The translations under genes were made by a program, and so were the position numbers. Below are positions 40,348 to 53,500 of a stretch of DNA of 64,000 bases, piece by piece. The DNA comes from Aurelia coerulea (taxonomy: Eukaryota > Cnidaria > Scyphozoa > Semaeostomeae > Ulmaridae). Position 1 is the stretch's first letter, and every line of letters begins with the position of its first letter. The notes below the pieces were generated by a model that was not told the DNA's origin, searched no databases, and saw nothing but the letters and a program-made list of their open reading frames with translations. The stretch spans positions 40,246,663 through 40,310,662 of the forward strand of contig CM076943.1 in NCBI GenBank assembly GCA_039566865.1, written 5' to 3'.

Positions 40348-43300
40348 CTAGGAAAAGAATGAAAATTTTACAAATGACTTTACCATTTTTTATGATTAAA
40401 GAACGTGTTGACTATATGGGATTTCTACGGCCTATTATCCAATCAGCTATTTTTCCTCAATTCATTCGTTGTTTTCGCACGTTGCTTGCCTGATTTGGTA
40501 CCTTTTGCTACTGCCCTATTCAATGACGAGTTACACCCACTTTTACACGCTGATGATGGGTCTTGGAATTGATCTAAAACGATGTAGTATACTAGCATAA
40601 CTATGGCTTAGCCACTCGTTTATGTCTCCCAATCAAGAAAGATAGGTGAGCCAAGCTGCCTATGATATCATAAAACTTGGGTGGCAGAATCAATCAGGGT
40701 GCATGTAAATAGGCGCTAATTAGAGAACGATATTGGAGCTCCAAAAGTTTGAACCGATACACCTGCCGAAATTCGTGAGCTTCTAAACAGACTCCCGAGT
40801 GCGAATCCCTGGAAATGAAATGAAATAAGTTAGGCTTTATAGGACAAGAAGTATCGGGTGACCCAATAAAATAGTGCAAATTTGCGAAAAGTCACCAACA
40901 TTTTATCATGTTATCGATCTTTAAACTTTCTTTTCGTGTATTATTATTTCATTCTTTTGGGACAGAGATGAAACAATAATGGCACGAAAACCAACATTTT
41001 AAGCAATAGTCACCAAATCACCAAAAATTGATTATCAAACCTTTGATTAAATTTTCTTTTTGACTCGTTTTGTTAATGGCCTAAAAATATTTAAAGGATG
41101 TTAAAATCTTTGCCTTTGATACAAGAAGGTAGGAAAATTAGACGTTGAAAAACCTTGTTTTGAGCTATAGTTTTTAAGCAAAATACACAACCTTGGCTAG
41201 ACTGATTACGATGAGTCCCAGTAGTCGCTATTCAAAATGAGACTACTACACCAAACTGAGACCGCTCATACTAGGACTGCCTAGGCCCTTATTGAAACGA
41301 AGCAGTAATAGTCATTTCGAAATAATGGCATTTGATTATGAGTAGTAGTTAGGTAGAATGATTACAATTCGTCGTAAATTTCACTCATTTTTTACATTTG
41401 ATTTTAATCTTTCTGGGCGAGCAATTTCATTCAATTCAATAAGTAATTCTACTCAATAGCGAGCGAGAACTAGGAACGAACTGTAATGAGTCTAGTAATT
41501 AGGAGCGTCCGGCAGCCTTTCAATAGCGATAACTACGGTGATATAATCATTCTAAATCTTGCCTAAGAGACAACATTTTCAGATTTTTTGTTATCATTGA
41601 AGTCTCCAATGATAGTGCGCATTTTTGTCTGTCATTCATGACCAAACTAGGAGTTTTGGTAAACACACTGTAGAATGAAACAAACGTAAACAAACTTACA
41701 CTCTTCCCAGCTATGAAGAATAAGTTCTTGTCGAACTTGATCAGTTGATTTCTTGAGAAGTACAATTCTTGCTAGCCAGTTCAACACAACAACCTGTGGT
41801 AAAGGGTCAATTATTAGTAACTTTCAATGTCCGATTATCAGCATTAAATGGTGTGAGATTTCACGAAGATGTGTTTTGATAATGATACTTGCTAAAACGA
41901 CTAGAAAGCTAAATATGCTTACCAGGTCAGTTAGTGAGAAGTTGCACGCATTTAACAAAATGTACCTGTTTGAAGATTTTAGAAACTGATAGCCCTACAC
42001 GTATTTTCTTATAAGAAACTAAGAATTTGGGCCAGTACTGAAAGTTTCTTAAAACTATCAGATTTTGAGTACTCAAAGTTTTTTACCAGTTTATCTTCAA
42101 GGTTCCACAACAATTTTCTTGTTCATTGCCTGTGCCGTCGTGAAAACGTTAATACAATGTTTTTAAAGCCTTTGCAATGTTTAGACATAACTCAAGCACC
42201 TTCTAAGTAATATGATGCAAGTAAAAATTAATGATTTTTGTAACAAAATGAAGTTGCATTTTCCAAGTACGCGAGTTTCTTAATTTTTGGCGATCTGAGA
42301 GTTGATTTTCTTATCAGCAGTTTCTTTTAGAAAAATACGTGTATGACTGGACCAATCTGAAAACTTCTTTAAGCGTTTCTAAGGCAGCTCAAGATTGGGT
42401 TTTTCTCCATAAAGGAGAAACTATTGATGGAATCAAGTTAAATCATACATTGTTCGATGCGTAAGAATGTATGGATTGTAGCCATTATCAGACTAATTAG
42501 CAAATATCAAAAATTCTATTCACCAGGCAAATCTATTGCTTAAAAGAGTGTGCCACCTTCAAAAGCCATCTCATACCTTGCGTCTGACTTATATCAACAG
42601 AAAATGCAGATCCTAAGCTAGTAAGCTAGTAACGGGTGCCTCGGACTCTTCCAATTCATCCTTCCTTTGAAAATATACCCTTTCGGAGTTTTGCATATCA
42701 TTTCTCTGCCTTCATAAAGAGCATTTCAAGATTCTCAGACACAGCATCGGTTCTAAATCTTTAAAAAGGCTGGTGTAAAATTAAGTGACTTATCTCTTTG
42801 AACTGAATGACTTCGAAGAAACTTTAGCTATTTCTCTAGAATTCTACCGTTGGATTTTTCTGAAATCTTTTATATTTTCAGGATTAGAGTGTTTTTCTTC
42901 TTTTTCAAGAATTCAAGAAAATTTTCAAAAAAACTTAAAACCATCGTAATTTATAAAATCTTTTGACGCAATATGAAGTAACTTCGAAGAAAACCATAGT
43001 TTACGAATGTCTACAATGTGGTATATCAGGCAAAAGTCTGTCACTTTTCTGGTTTATGATTTAGAAATTTGATGACGTCACATCCTTAAATGAGTTGAAA
43101 TGTAAGATACGTTGTAATTTCGAAAAATGTTCAAAATTTCTGGAAAGTCCTACGGTAGAATTATAGATAAGTATCTAAAATTTCTTTCAAGCTATTCGAT
43201 CAGAAGAAATAGGTCATTAAATTTGACACCCACATTTTTACGCCGAGTTAAAGATTTGGAATCTATGCTCTCAGACACCCTTTGCTTGCCTGAACGTCTT

Positions 43301-46300
43301 TGGCTGTGTGCAACAGAATTATTCACACCAAGACGTTGCCGTTAATGTTCAAAACTGAAGACATACCTTGACCCATCTTGGCAGCTCATCAGTAGGAGGG
43401 TCATGATGATAAAAACGCAACACCCAGACACAGCATGCAAGTGCTATTGAAACTTGAAATGTCGTACATGCATAGTAAACTGCAATCAGGGGGTATTCTG
43501 ATGATGTCACTGGCAGCTTTTCCTGCAATGAAGTAGAACTGAAGTGTCACTAAAGAGCCATTGTCCCCAGGCTCCTTTGCAAGCACGCTGAAATCTCAGA
43601 CTGTCTGAAAATCATATTTGGCCTAAGCAAGCAGGAAATACGGATCAACATTGCAATACTTAAAGGAGCTTTCGGTAGAAACGATGATTTTGAAGTTTTT
43701 GATGGGCAATATCACGCAGACATTTACCTGTCTTTTACGAAAGCATCACTTTGAAGATAAATCTTTGCACTTTACAGAGGAAAAAAGCAAAAATTCATAT
43801 CTTTTACGATTGCTTGGATTTAATTGGATTTCTAATGAGCATTTTTTGGTGGCTTGGTTGAAGCTTGTACCGGGTGCACCAAAATAAACTATGCACGTTT
43901 GGCAGGCCACAATAAATCGTACATTCGATCGATTTTGATGATGTATGACTTAATCGTTAGCAGAAAGCCTGAATTAGATACTGGGATTTTTTGCAAATTT
44001 TTATCATTAAAATTTTTAGAGCTAGAAGCGAGTTTCCTAAAATTTCAGTTTTCGAAAACACTGAAAACGATCGAAAAACATCGATCAAGTGTTCAAAATG
44101 ATCGACATGAATGGACAAAGAGAGAAATTGTTCGTGGTGACTTGGTATTCAGAAATCGACTAATTGTAATCTGCTATACGAGAGTTCGTACTAAACCCCC
44201 AAATCCCCCTGAAACGTTTTCTCTTTGTTAATTCATGTAGAATCTTTTAAAATTTGATCGACGTTTTTTGATCGTTTTCAATGTTTTCGAAAACGAACAT
44301 TTTGAGAAACTCGCTTGTAGCTCTAAAAACAGAGAACGGAAAATTTGCAAAAAGTCCTAGAATCTAATTCAGGCTTTCTGCTAAAGATTAAGTCATAAAT
44401 CTTCGAAATCGGTCCAGTGTACGATTTATTATGGCCTGCCAAACGTGCATAGTTTATTTTGGCGCACTCGGTAAATTGTAAAAAAAACTTAACAATATAC
44501 TTGATGCAAACATCATCTTACTAATCATTGCTCATTATTGGTACTAAAATTACTTACTTATTGGAATGTCATCTTATTAATGCTGAAAAACGTTTTGCTT
44601 TTCTCAAGAGTTTCCAAAATAGCTTGCAGGAAAAATTGTTCAAACCTTTAGAACGATACGACCAATTTTAATGAAAGAAATTTCCACATCTAATTTAGCA
44701 TTTGTGCTTCGAAATCATAATTATTTTATTCAGATGGGTGCAAAGTTTACGATTGTACTAGGTGAGTATAAAGCACAATCCCGGTTTGAAAGGTCACTGC
44801 TCTCTGAATACCAAGACAATAAATTGGCAAAAGGGGCATTCCGCAGAAAAAAACCGGATATCAGTGAGCTGCGTTGCTTGCTTTTAAAACGAACATGCTT
44901 ATCATATCATCATAAATATTTTCCAATGTTTCTCCACCTTGAATAAAGTTCAAACCAGCCCAAAACGAAACAGATATTTTTTCAGAATAGAGAACGAGAA
45001 GTCAGCCATATCCTGGAGTTTGAATCCGAGACAGAAAACAAGAATTCTCGGTAAAACCGATCAATCCTCTTGCGCGTAGCCGACCGTGGATATATGAATA
45101 AATGAATACAACAGGACATTCAAACTCAATCAACGAGCGACGTGCAACGAACCTATCAAGACTCACCGATTACCGACCGACGCGGACCGATGGACAATTA
45201 TGCTACCTTCGTTCGCTAAGAACGATGCATAAAAAAGGTAAGATATTGAAATTAAAGGTGGTCCATATGTTTTCTTCCATATCTCACGTTTGAGAAGCGC
45301 GATCGACGAAAGGAAAACGATTTCCGAGGGCTGACATAATCTGTTTCTCGATCGGCATGACAATATGAATCTCTGCATGCATTTAATTTTCGAGAAATAT
45401 CCCTTTAATGATCGACATGTTCAAGTCCATTTTGACATATACCTGAATGAAATCGGTCACTCCGATCTGAAATTATGAGGGATTTTCTTAAGAGAGCCTC
45501 CTCAAGAAACCCTCAAAGCATGCTTAAAACTTACAAACACATTTTTCCAAATATTTCTGCCTTACAGCAATGACTTCAACACATTTTAGCATGCATGATC
45601 CTCTTGGGAAGATAAAATCCATGGGGAGGGGGTTCTTGGCCAAATTTTGGGTAGGGGTCTGCCACGAGCATATTCAAAATGGTACCGTTGGCTAGACAAA
45701 TTTTTACGAAAATAGTACCCTTGGCTAGACCAATTTGACCATTCTCTGGACCAATTTTTACGAGAATGGTACCCTTGGCTAGACCAATTTTGACCATTTC
45801 CTGGACCAATATTGTCAAATTTGTACCAAATATGATATCATGACCATTCGCTAGACCAATATTGTCGAAAATGATACCCTTGGCTAGACCGTTGCTTGGC
45901 CAAAATTGAAAAAAGTATTCCCTTGGCTAGACTAGAAGTCCGAAAAAAGACACCCTTGCTCGGGGCACATCCCCGGGGTACCCCCTTCCCCCATGATAAA
46001 GTCGTCCTGCATTATGTTTTTATGCTTCCAGGAGGGATGGCACATGCATTTTCTCAGAGGGATAATGCGCACTTAAATGCAAACGTCATTGCACTACAGG
46101 CTGATTCCACTCAGTCGAATTTTCCGAACGGACGGTCTCTAATGTTTCCGAGAGAAATCTAATGTTTACGAGAGAACATTTCACGCTGAATTTTAACAGA
46201 AATTTATGGCTGAGCGACCCATTATTATGCAAAATTCTGTTCTGGCAGAAAATTTAACTGAGTAACTAAAAATCAGCCTTGTGGCAGGAAATTTGGTGTG

Positions 46301-47493
46301 AAGATAGGCCTGTTTTTGAAGGCTTCTGAAGAGGCTTCCTTGAGAAAATTCCTCATAATTTCAGAGCGGAATAACCGACTTCAGTCAGGTAAATTTTGAA
46401 ATGTATTTGAACATGTCCTTTATTGAACAATATGGAGCAGTGGTATTTCAAACTGGGATTGTTTTTTATTCGTCTGGTACGGCTCGGTAAACGCAGGTAC
46501 ATCATTTTGGAACACCTATGGTATTTACTTGGCCTAAACTTACGTAAAGCATCAGCAGCAAGATTGTGAATGACAAAATCACAGTGATTCCATACGAAAC
46601 CCTCTCTCCGGATTCTGGTGGCAACAGGAAAACCAAAACAGTCAACACTGCAATGAGCACACATGGCAGAATGAAATTCATGACGTAATATAAGGTGATT
46701 CTACGAACAGTGATCGAATATCTAACCACTGAAAATGACTCAGAACCTGACTGCTCGTTAAAGTGTTCCACTTTTGTTCGAAAAAGTTCCCATTCTCCAT
46801 TTTTTACGTATCTGAAAAGCAAAGTGAGGTTGATTTAACAGGAAATGACAGCGTTGTGTAGAAAAACCCCATTGTATGGAAAAATGCTATCACATAAAAA
46901 TGTCCCAAAAGCATACCCTGTCCCATAAACATTGTGCTACCATGGGTAGTTAGACACTGCTGGTGTGCTTCTATGGAGGAGCGCTGGATAATATGTATCT
47001 GCGGAGGAAATATTGTTTAGTACTGCGGAGGAGATATCGAAAGAACGAAAATATTAAAAAGAGCCATCGTGAGGCTCGAACAAAAATAACGCCCCCGTTT
47101 CTATAGCTGTCAATCATAGAATGTTGCCTAGTGCTGCCCTACCTCTGACGTCAGAGGTAGGGCAATCCTTTGTTTTCGGTCGCGTGTTTTGTTACGAGCA
47201 TTATGAGAAAAATCGCTGTAGGAAGACATTGGAGGTTGCCTTCCCATTCTTCTCTCTTTCTTCTCTCTTCGTTCTTTTGATATCTCCTCCGCAGTACTAA
47301 ACAATACTTCCTCCGCAGATACTTATTATTCAGCGCTCCTCCATAGAAGCAAACCAGCAGTGTCTAACTACCTATGGTGCTACCAGTATGCATGATCAAT
47401 CAATCAAAGGGAACTCTAATTTTTCTTAAGAGACAGGTACGCATCGCAATGCATTAGACTCTATTAGTCCCAGTTATCACAGCAACAACAATG

Positions 47494-47527
<34 letters not shown>

Positions 47528-50500
47528 CCCCTTTTTCGCTCAAACTGGGACTTGAGGACTTTCGCATAAAAAAGTGGAATCAAAAGAAACAAAGGGGCAC
47601 AGACTTTTCTATTCGCATTGAAACCAGATTAATTCGTAGCCATGGCAACTTTCGACATATGTAAAAATTTTATCGCTGCGGCGTGCGTTGTGGCGAGCTG
47701 ACGGGCTAAGTCACCTTGAAAATGAGGAAATTCTGGTTGAAAGTGGAAGGTTTGTTGATTCTTGGATAGAGGAAACATTCATGCTTGTGGCGTTTGTTCA
47801 TTGTTAACGTCGCTGAAAACGTAAAATTTATGGTGTTTTATCATTGTGGATTGAGCCGACAAGTTAGGCCCATCCCTCATTGCCTGGAGCACTCGGCTCG
47901 TACAGCGTTGCTATGGTTTCCATATCGGACATAAAATCGAGGGAAAGAATTTCGTCCCAATACTCAATGTGAAAGTCCACGAGTCGTAGTTGTAGCGCCT
48001 ATCAGTCTATCAATAGTGATAACTACGAACTTGTAATCAGTCTACCCTGTTCCATAACTTTCCCTACGAAAGGATACCCTGGACCATGATTTTCTTATCA
48101 ATTATGATACCCTGTCCCATAATTTTTTTTTATCAAAGGGATACCCTGTTGAACGGCACATCTATCCGGGTCAAATGTGGGAATGCCTCCCCGGAGAGCA
48201 GAGCAATCGCAACCATTTTCAATCAAAAGACAAGGGTGATATCGTTAACAAGGGCAGATTTTGTAATAAGATAGCACCTCAATGCAAAGCGATTACAGAC
48301 AAAAGAAATTCTCTCAACCAGTAATTCCGAAATAAACGAAGCTGCAAGAGTTGCCCTGAAACCAGTAGGGCAAACTCTCGTCTTGTCCACGCGAAAAGTG
48401 GTTTATAAGAGAAGTTGTGTGCTTCTAGCGAAAGAAGAAGGGTAAATCTAAAGGTATGCCTGGCGGATTTTGTTTATTTGATTCAGTAGCTGTTTTGTAA
48501 TCGTTTCATTTAAGCCCTAAATACGCGAGAATTACAATGCCTTCTGCTCGGTTCCTGAATCAAATAAACAAAATCAGCCAGGCAGACCTTTAGATTACCC
48601 TTCTTCTTTCGCTATAAGCACATCTCATTTCTCTTAAAAACCACATTTCGCGTGCACAAGACGAGAGTTTGCTCTACTAGTTTTGGGGAAACTTTTGCGG
48701 CTTTGTTTTATTGGATTACTGGTTGAGAGAATTTCCTTTGTCTGCAGTCGCTAATCGCTGTGAATTGAGGTGTCAATTAAAGCAACTGATGCTATTGTAT
48801 TATTGTATTGTTCCTGTCGTTATAAAATCTGAATTTCCCTTGCAGATTACTCACCTCACTGCATCAATGGAGTTTTGCTCTGGTTGTATGATGTTCGATG
48901 AAATGTTGTATGTCATTGATCCGAACTTGAGATAGCAAGTCTGATCATCAAATGGAAAATATCGCACATTTATTTCACAGGAACTTTTAAACAGTGCAGG
49001 ATTTGCCCAAATGATATGACCATCAAAACGCAAAACGACCTTAGCCTTTGCACCTTGCACTTCAAAGCTTCCCTTGGCACTACGAAAAAAGTAAAAAGTA
49101 GCGACTCAAGTCCAAGAATCGTCAAATGATAACAAAGTAGCCAAATCACTGGAAATGGGTGTAGTGTAGTGACGTATGTATTATTGTAGCGTGTTTAGGA
49201 ACGTCACGTGACGAGGACCGCATGAGATAGACTAAGATGGCTACTAGAGTGGTGTCGCCCATTATGCCCATGTCGTCGCGAAGTTCTGAGTTAGCTCCAA
49301 AAAGAGCAATTAATGAAAAAACCAAATAGCCAGATTATATCACCAACTAATGGAGATAAAGATCACAGAGTATTGATTTTTTACGTAAACTCTTTATACT
49401 GATTTTAGAAGATTTTAAAGAAGGGGGTAAAAACGTCGTTTTCTTCTAGCGTCGCCCATTATGGCCGCAGGAGAAACAATGAACACTACTCTCCGGTGAA
49501 AAGTTTTAATAAGAAAAACAGCTTTAATTACTGTTCTTTGTTTATCATTTGGTACTTCAAACCCAAAAATATCAATAAGAATTAACCTAAACTTCGAGTT
49601 TCGGCAATCGAAATACATGCTTCGAGTTGTTCTAAATCCTGCCTTATCTCTTGTGTATGGATGGATGAGTTTTGGCATAGTTTCTAAAATAAAAAAAGTA
49701 AAATTTAATGCTGCGTTTTTGGGTTTCGATGATTTTCCAAGTCGGTAAGTAAGATTTTAACTCAAATTGATGTGTTTTTTTTCAATAAATGTTGCATTTT
49801 GATATTTTGAAGCGATTGGAAACTTCTCTGGTAAACTGATGGGCATAATGGGTGACGAAAATAGCAATTAGCAGCACTCAGACTTCATAACCTTAAATCT
49901 GAATCAGAAGTCACTTTGATTTGGTTTCATTGTAGATTTCCTCTCAAGAGACAGGACTTCTGAAAAATCAAAGCATATTTGAAAAATTTCAAACCGCAAG
50001 GTGCCCAGCGAACGAAAAGAAGGAAGGAATGTAAATAGAATCATGAAATTTGTAATACTTCAAAGAATCAATTAGAGATGTGCACAAACCATCTCGTCGG
50101 GTTTCAATGCAAATGAACTGAAGCTTCAGTGAAGGTCAAATCATGATAAAACAGATGTCAGCGAAGATTTTCCGCGCAATTGCAATTTTATTACTAGTCG
50201 TCAGTCCCCTGAACTTTAATTTCTCTTGCTAGCTGGCCATAATGAGCGACTGGCCATAATGGGCGACGCTACTCTAGCTGGGCACATTCCAAGTTCGAGA
50301 TATACTTCGGCTAGAAAGACGCTATGATGGGATCCCCTTTTGAATAACATGTTGTCATAGACATAATCTGATGTAACTTTTTTGGGCAAACTTTTCATTG
50401 TCTGCTTTCTGTATCAACATACAACTTTAAAATCACAGCATTCAAAATATTACCGCTCACATTGCATTTTATCTCACACAGAAGCAATTAACACCTCAAA

Positions 50501-53500
50501 TGTAACAGATAATAGAATACATTTGTTGTGGATTATGATTTGTCTAAGAAGCATTAAGCTACAGAAAAGTTTGATATTTAGTGTCATGGAATGATACCCT
50601 TATTTTGCAATTCTCTGACTTTCCATGAAAAAACTACCCTATTTTAGGAATCTATGGCCCGTTCACACGAGAAAGGAACGGAACGGTCCAAAGATGTGTT
50701 CACACGAGAGCTAAATCGCTCCGTTCCGTTCCGTTCCGTTTTATGGCTCACTTTTCAGGGTCTTCCAGTTTTTGGAACTGAACAGAAAGGAACGCTTCTC
50801 GTCGTTCTCGTGTGAACACCTGCAAAAATTCCTTTATTTTCTGGACCAGTTCCATATCGTTCTGTTTCGTTCCGTTCTCGTGTGAACAGGGCCTATGTCC
50901 TAGAATGCTTAGTTCTAGGTCACCCGTTCTCAGAGATTTCGGGAACTCACAGGATATACAAATTATGCATATAGAAGTGACCCCGCCGGGATGTCCCTTT
51001 ACTTATTTTTTCTTTTGCTTACAAGCCTGTTTCACATTGGATGTTAGGCACACTGGGCTCAAATCCATCCAATCCGAAATTGAATTTTAGATCACCCACT
51101 TTGTGCAAAACCCCTGTTAGCCCAAAGTCAGCCCGACATACAAAATGAAACATTTTTAGTACTTATCAGCAAAAATCGTTTATATCTAGTATTTTTCGTA
51201 GCCGTATGTTTAATTTTAGTTTAGTTACACGTCTTTATGTTAATGACTGCGGAGTTGTCATGGTGTCCTGCTCTCCGTGGTATCGCCCTTGTAGTGTACT
51301 GTATGGTAAAATTGCTCGTACGTAGTGTCTTAAGTAGTTTGTTTGGTCAAATTTTATGTTGAATATTAAAGGACAAATCCGGGGTTTCTACAATTAATGT
51401 CAAAAAGCAACCTTACCAACTGCCGAACACCAATAGACGATTGCGCTAAAGATGGCGGCGAGGAACCCTTACCAAGATGCATTGCGTTCCAATTACGAAC
51501 CCTTAACGATTATTTAGGAATTCGATTAACGAACGCAATGTATCTTGGTAAAAAGTTCCTTGCCGCCATCTTTAGCGCAATCGTCTATTGTGAGCTCTTT
51601 TCAACTATTGAGATCTCTTTCTGTTGTAAATTCGTTCAACATTGTTCGTAAGTTAGGCCCAATGTCGTCGCCATTTTGTAAGAGTATGCGATAAGGAGGC
51701 TAGCCTCGGCTTGGAGGTCTGATTGTGACGTCAGAAAGTACTTAATACTGTTACTACTTTAGAATTTTGCAGGAAACAGCCTCGTTCAGGTCGAAGGCGA
51801 AGTGAGCGAAATGACGTCATAAATGATGATATCATTTCGCTCATTTCGCAGATTGAAATACGCCATTTCGCAGAGAAAAGAGAGAGGAGGCTGGAAAAAA
51901 GTGCTACACCCCATTCACAGCACTGTAATCTTTCATTTTATCAACAATTATTCCAACCCCGGACTTGTCTTTAAAAGAATCGCATCGGTAAAATAACCGG
52001 TAACATAACTGGTAGCTAATCGGTAAGAAATTGTGTCTTACTTGTTGATGAGAAAAACATCAGGAACCCATAATCGATCAGGATTAACTCTTAGTTCTGT
52101 TATTGACCCATACTCCGATGTATTCCATTTCATCTTTGCATGATTCCACGACATACGAAGCCAAACGCTGGTTGTGAAAATTGCATTCTTCTCGTCCTAA
52201 GAAAGATGAAATTTAGAAAAAGCGGTGGTCTTACATCTGCAAAAAAGAAAAACGATCAAATAAAGTGAAATAATGCGAAATGAAATAAGCACGACGTTTT
52301 GAGCATGGCCCGTTATCAAGCCACAAAAGAAACTCTGTTAACATGGTTGCCGGTTGTTAGGGAGCTGTCATTAAGTATAGAATAGAGGGGGCGGAAGGAA
52401 TTTAACAGGGGCACCAAAACAAATGGGTGGAGAATGTTGGGATAACAAACTGTTTCAGGTAATTTCTCTATCTCAGTTTCTAATACAGTACAGTGGTATT
52501 TGAAAGTTCTTCCCTGCCTTATATTAACACGTTGTACCGGCTGTCCCACAAGTTTGGTATCCATAACATGATGCACAAGGGAAAAATTGAGCTGTGAAGT
52601 CCCAAAAGTTCTTCAAGAAGAAGTTTCTGAACCACGTCGCAGTTCATTTTGAAACCCTTGGGTCATAAAATTATTTGAGCACACACAGGGTGTCCCAAAA
52701 AACATGTGCGCCGTTTGAGTGGCTTTTGCAGAGCAGCCATACATAAATTTTTCTGTTTTTAAGATTCTTGGCAGAAGAGACTTCAAATTAAAGATTGACA
52801 CCGAGTTTGAGTAAATCCGATCACTAGTTGCTGATTTATGGAGCAAGAAAGCCAAAATTATTGGCTGCCTCGAAACCAGAGGATTTAATATTCTCCATTG
52901 CGTTAAAATCAACAAGATTCATTGAAAAAACATACTTAGCCATCTTTTCTGATGTTCATAAGTGAGACAGATAGTCTTACATTGAGTTTTGTGACAATAA
53001 AGAATATTGGACATATTTAGGGTTGTTAGGAATGGAAATGTGCAACACAAGTGCTTCAGGCCATGGCACGCATCCATCAGATAATTTTGCTTCTCAAAAG
53101 TGATAACGTCGATTTAAACCAATAATATTGCGTTCAGCATGCTGTTTGGTCGATATTCTTGAAGAATATGGTAATCAATTACTCCCAAGTGCGTTTCCTG
53201 GCATAACTGTAAAGTTTAAGTTCATTTAATGTTAAAATTCAAGTTTTAAGGTAAATACGGAGATAAACTCTCACTCTCATAAACTCTCACAATCACTGGT
53301 TTTGAAGGAACGAGTGATTGTGACTTTCTTTCTCAACAAATCAGCAATCACTTGTCAGATTAACACAAACTTGGTGCCAAACTCTAAGTTGAAATTTCTG
53401 CTATTCACATATCTGAAAAACAGGAAATTTAGATTTATGGCTCCTCCACAGTAACCATTGAAACGGCGCACATGTTTTTTGGGACACCCTGTAGATTTAG

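Noticed and set aside
45660..45925. Coding tandem-repeat protein
   Set aside because: The repeat spacing is irregular and shifts frame; no continuous frame keeps the unit.
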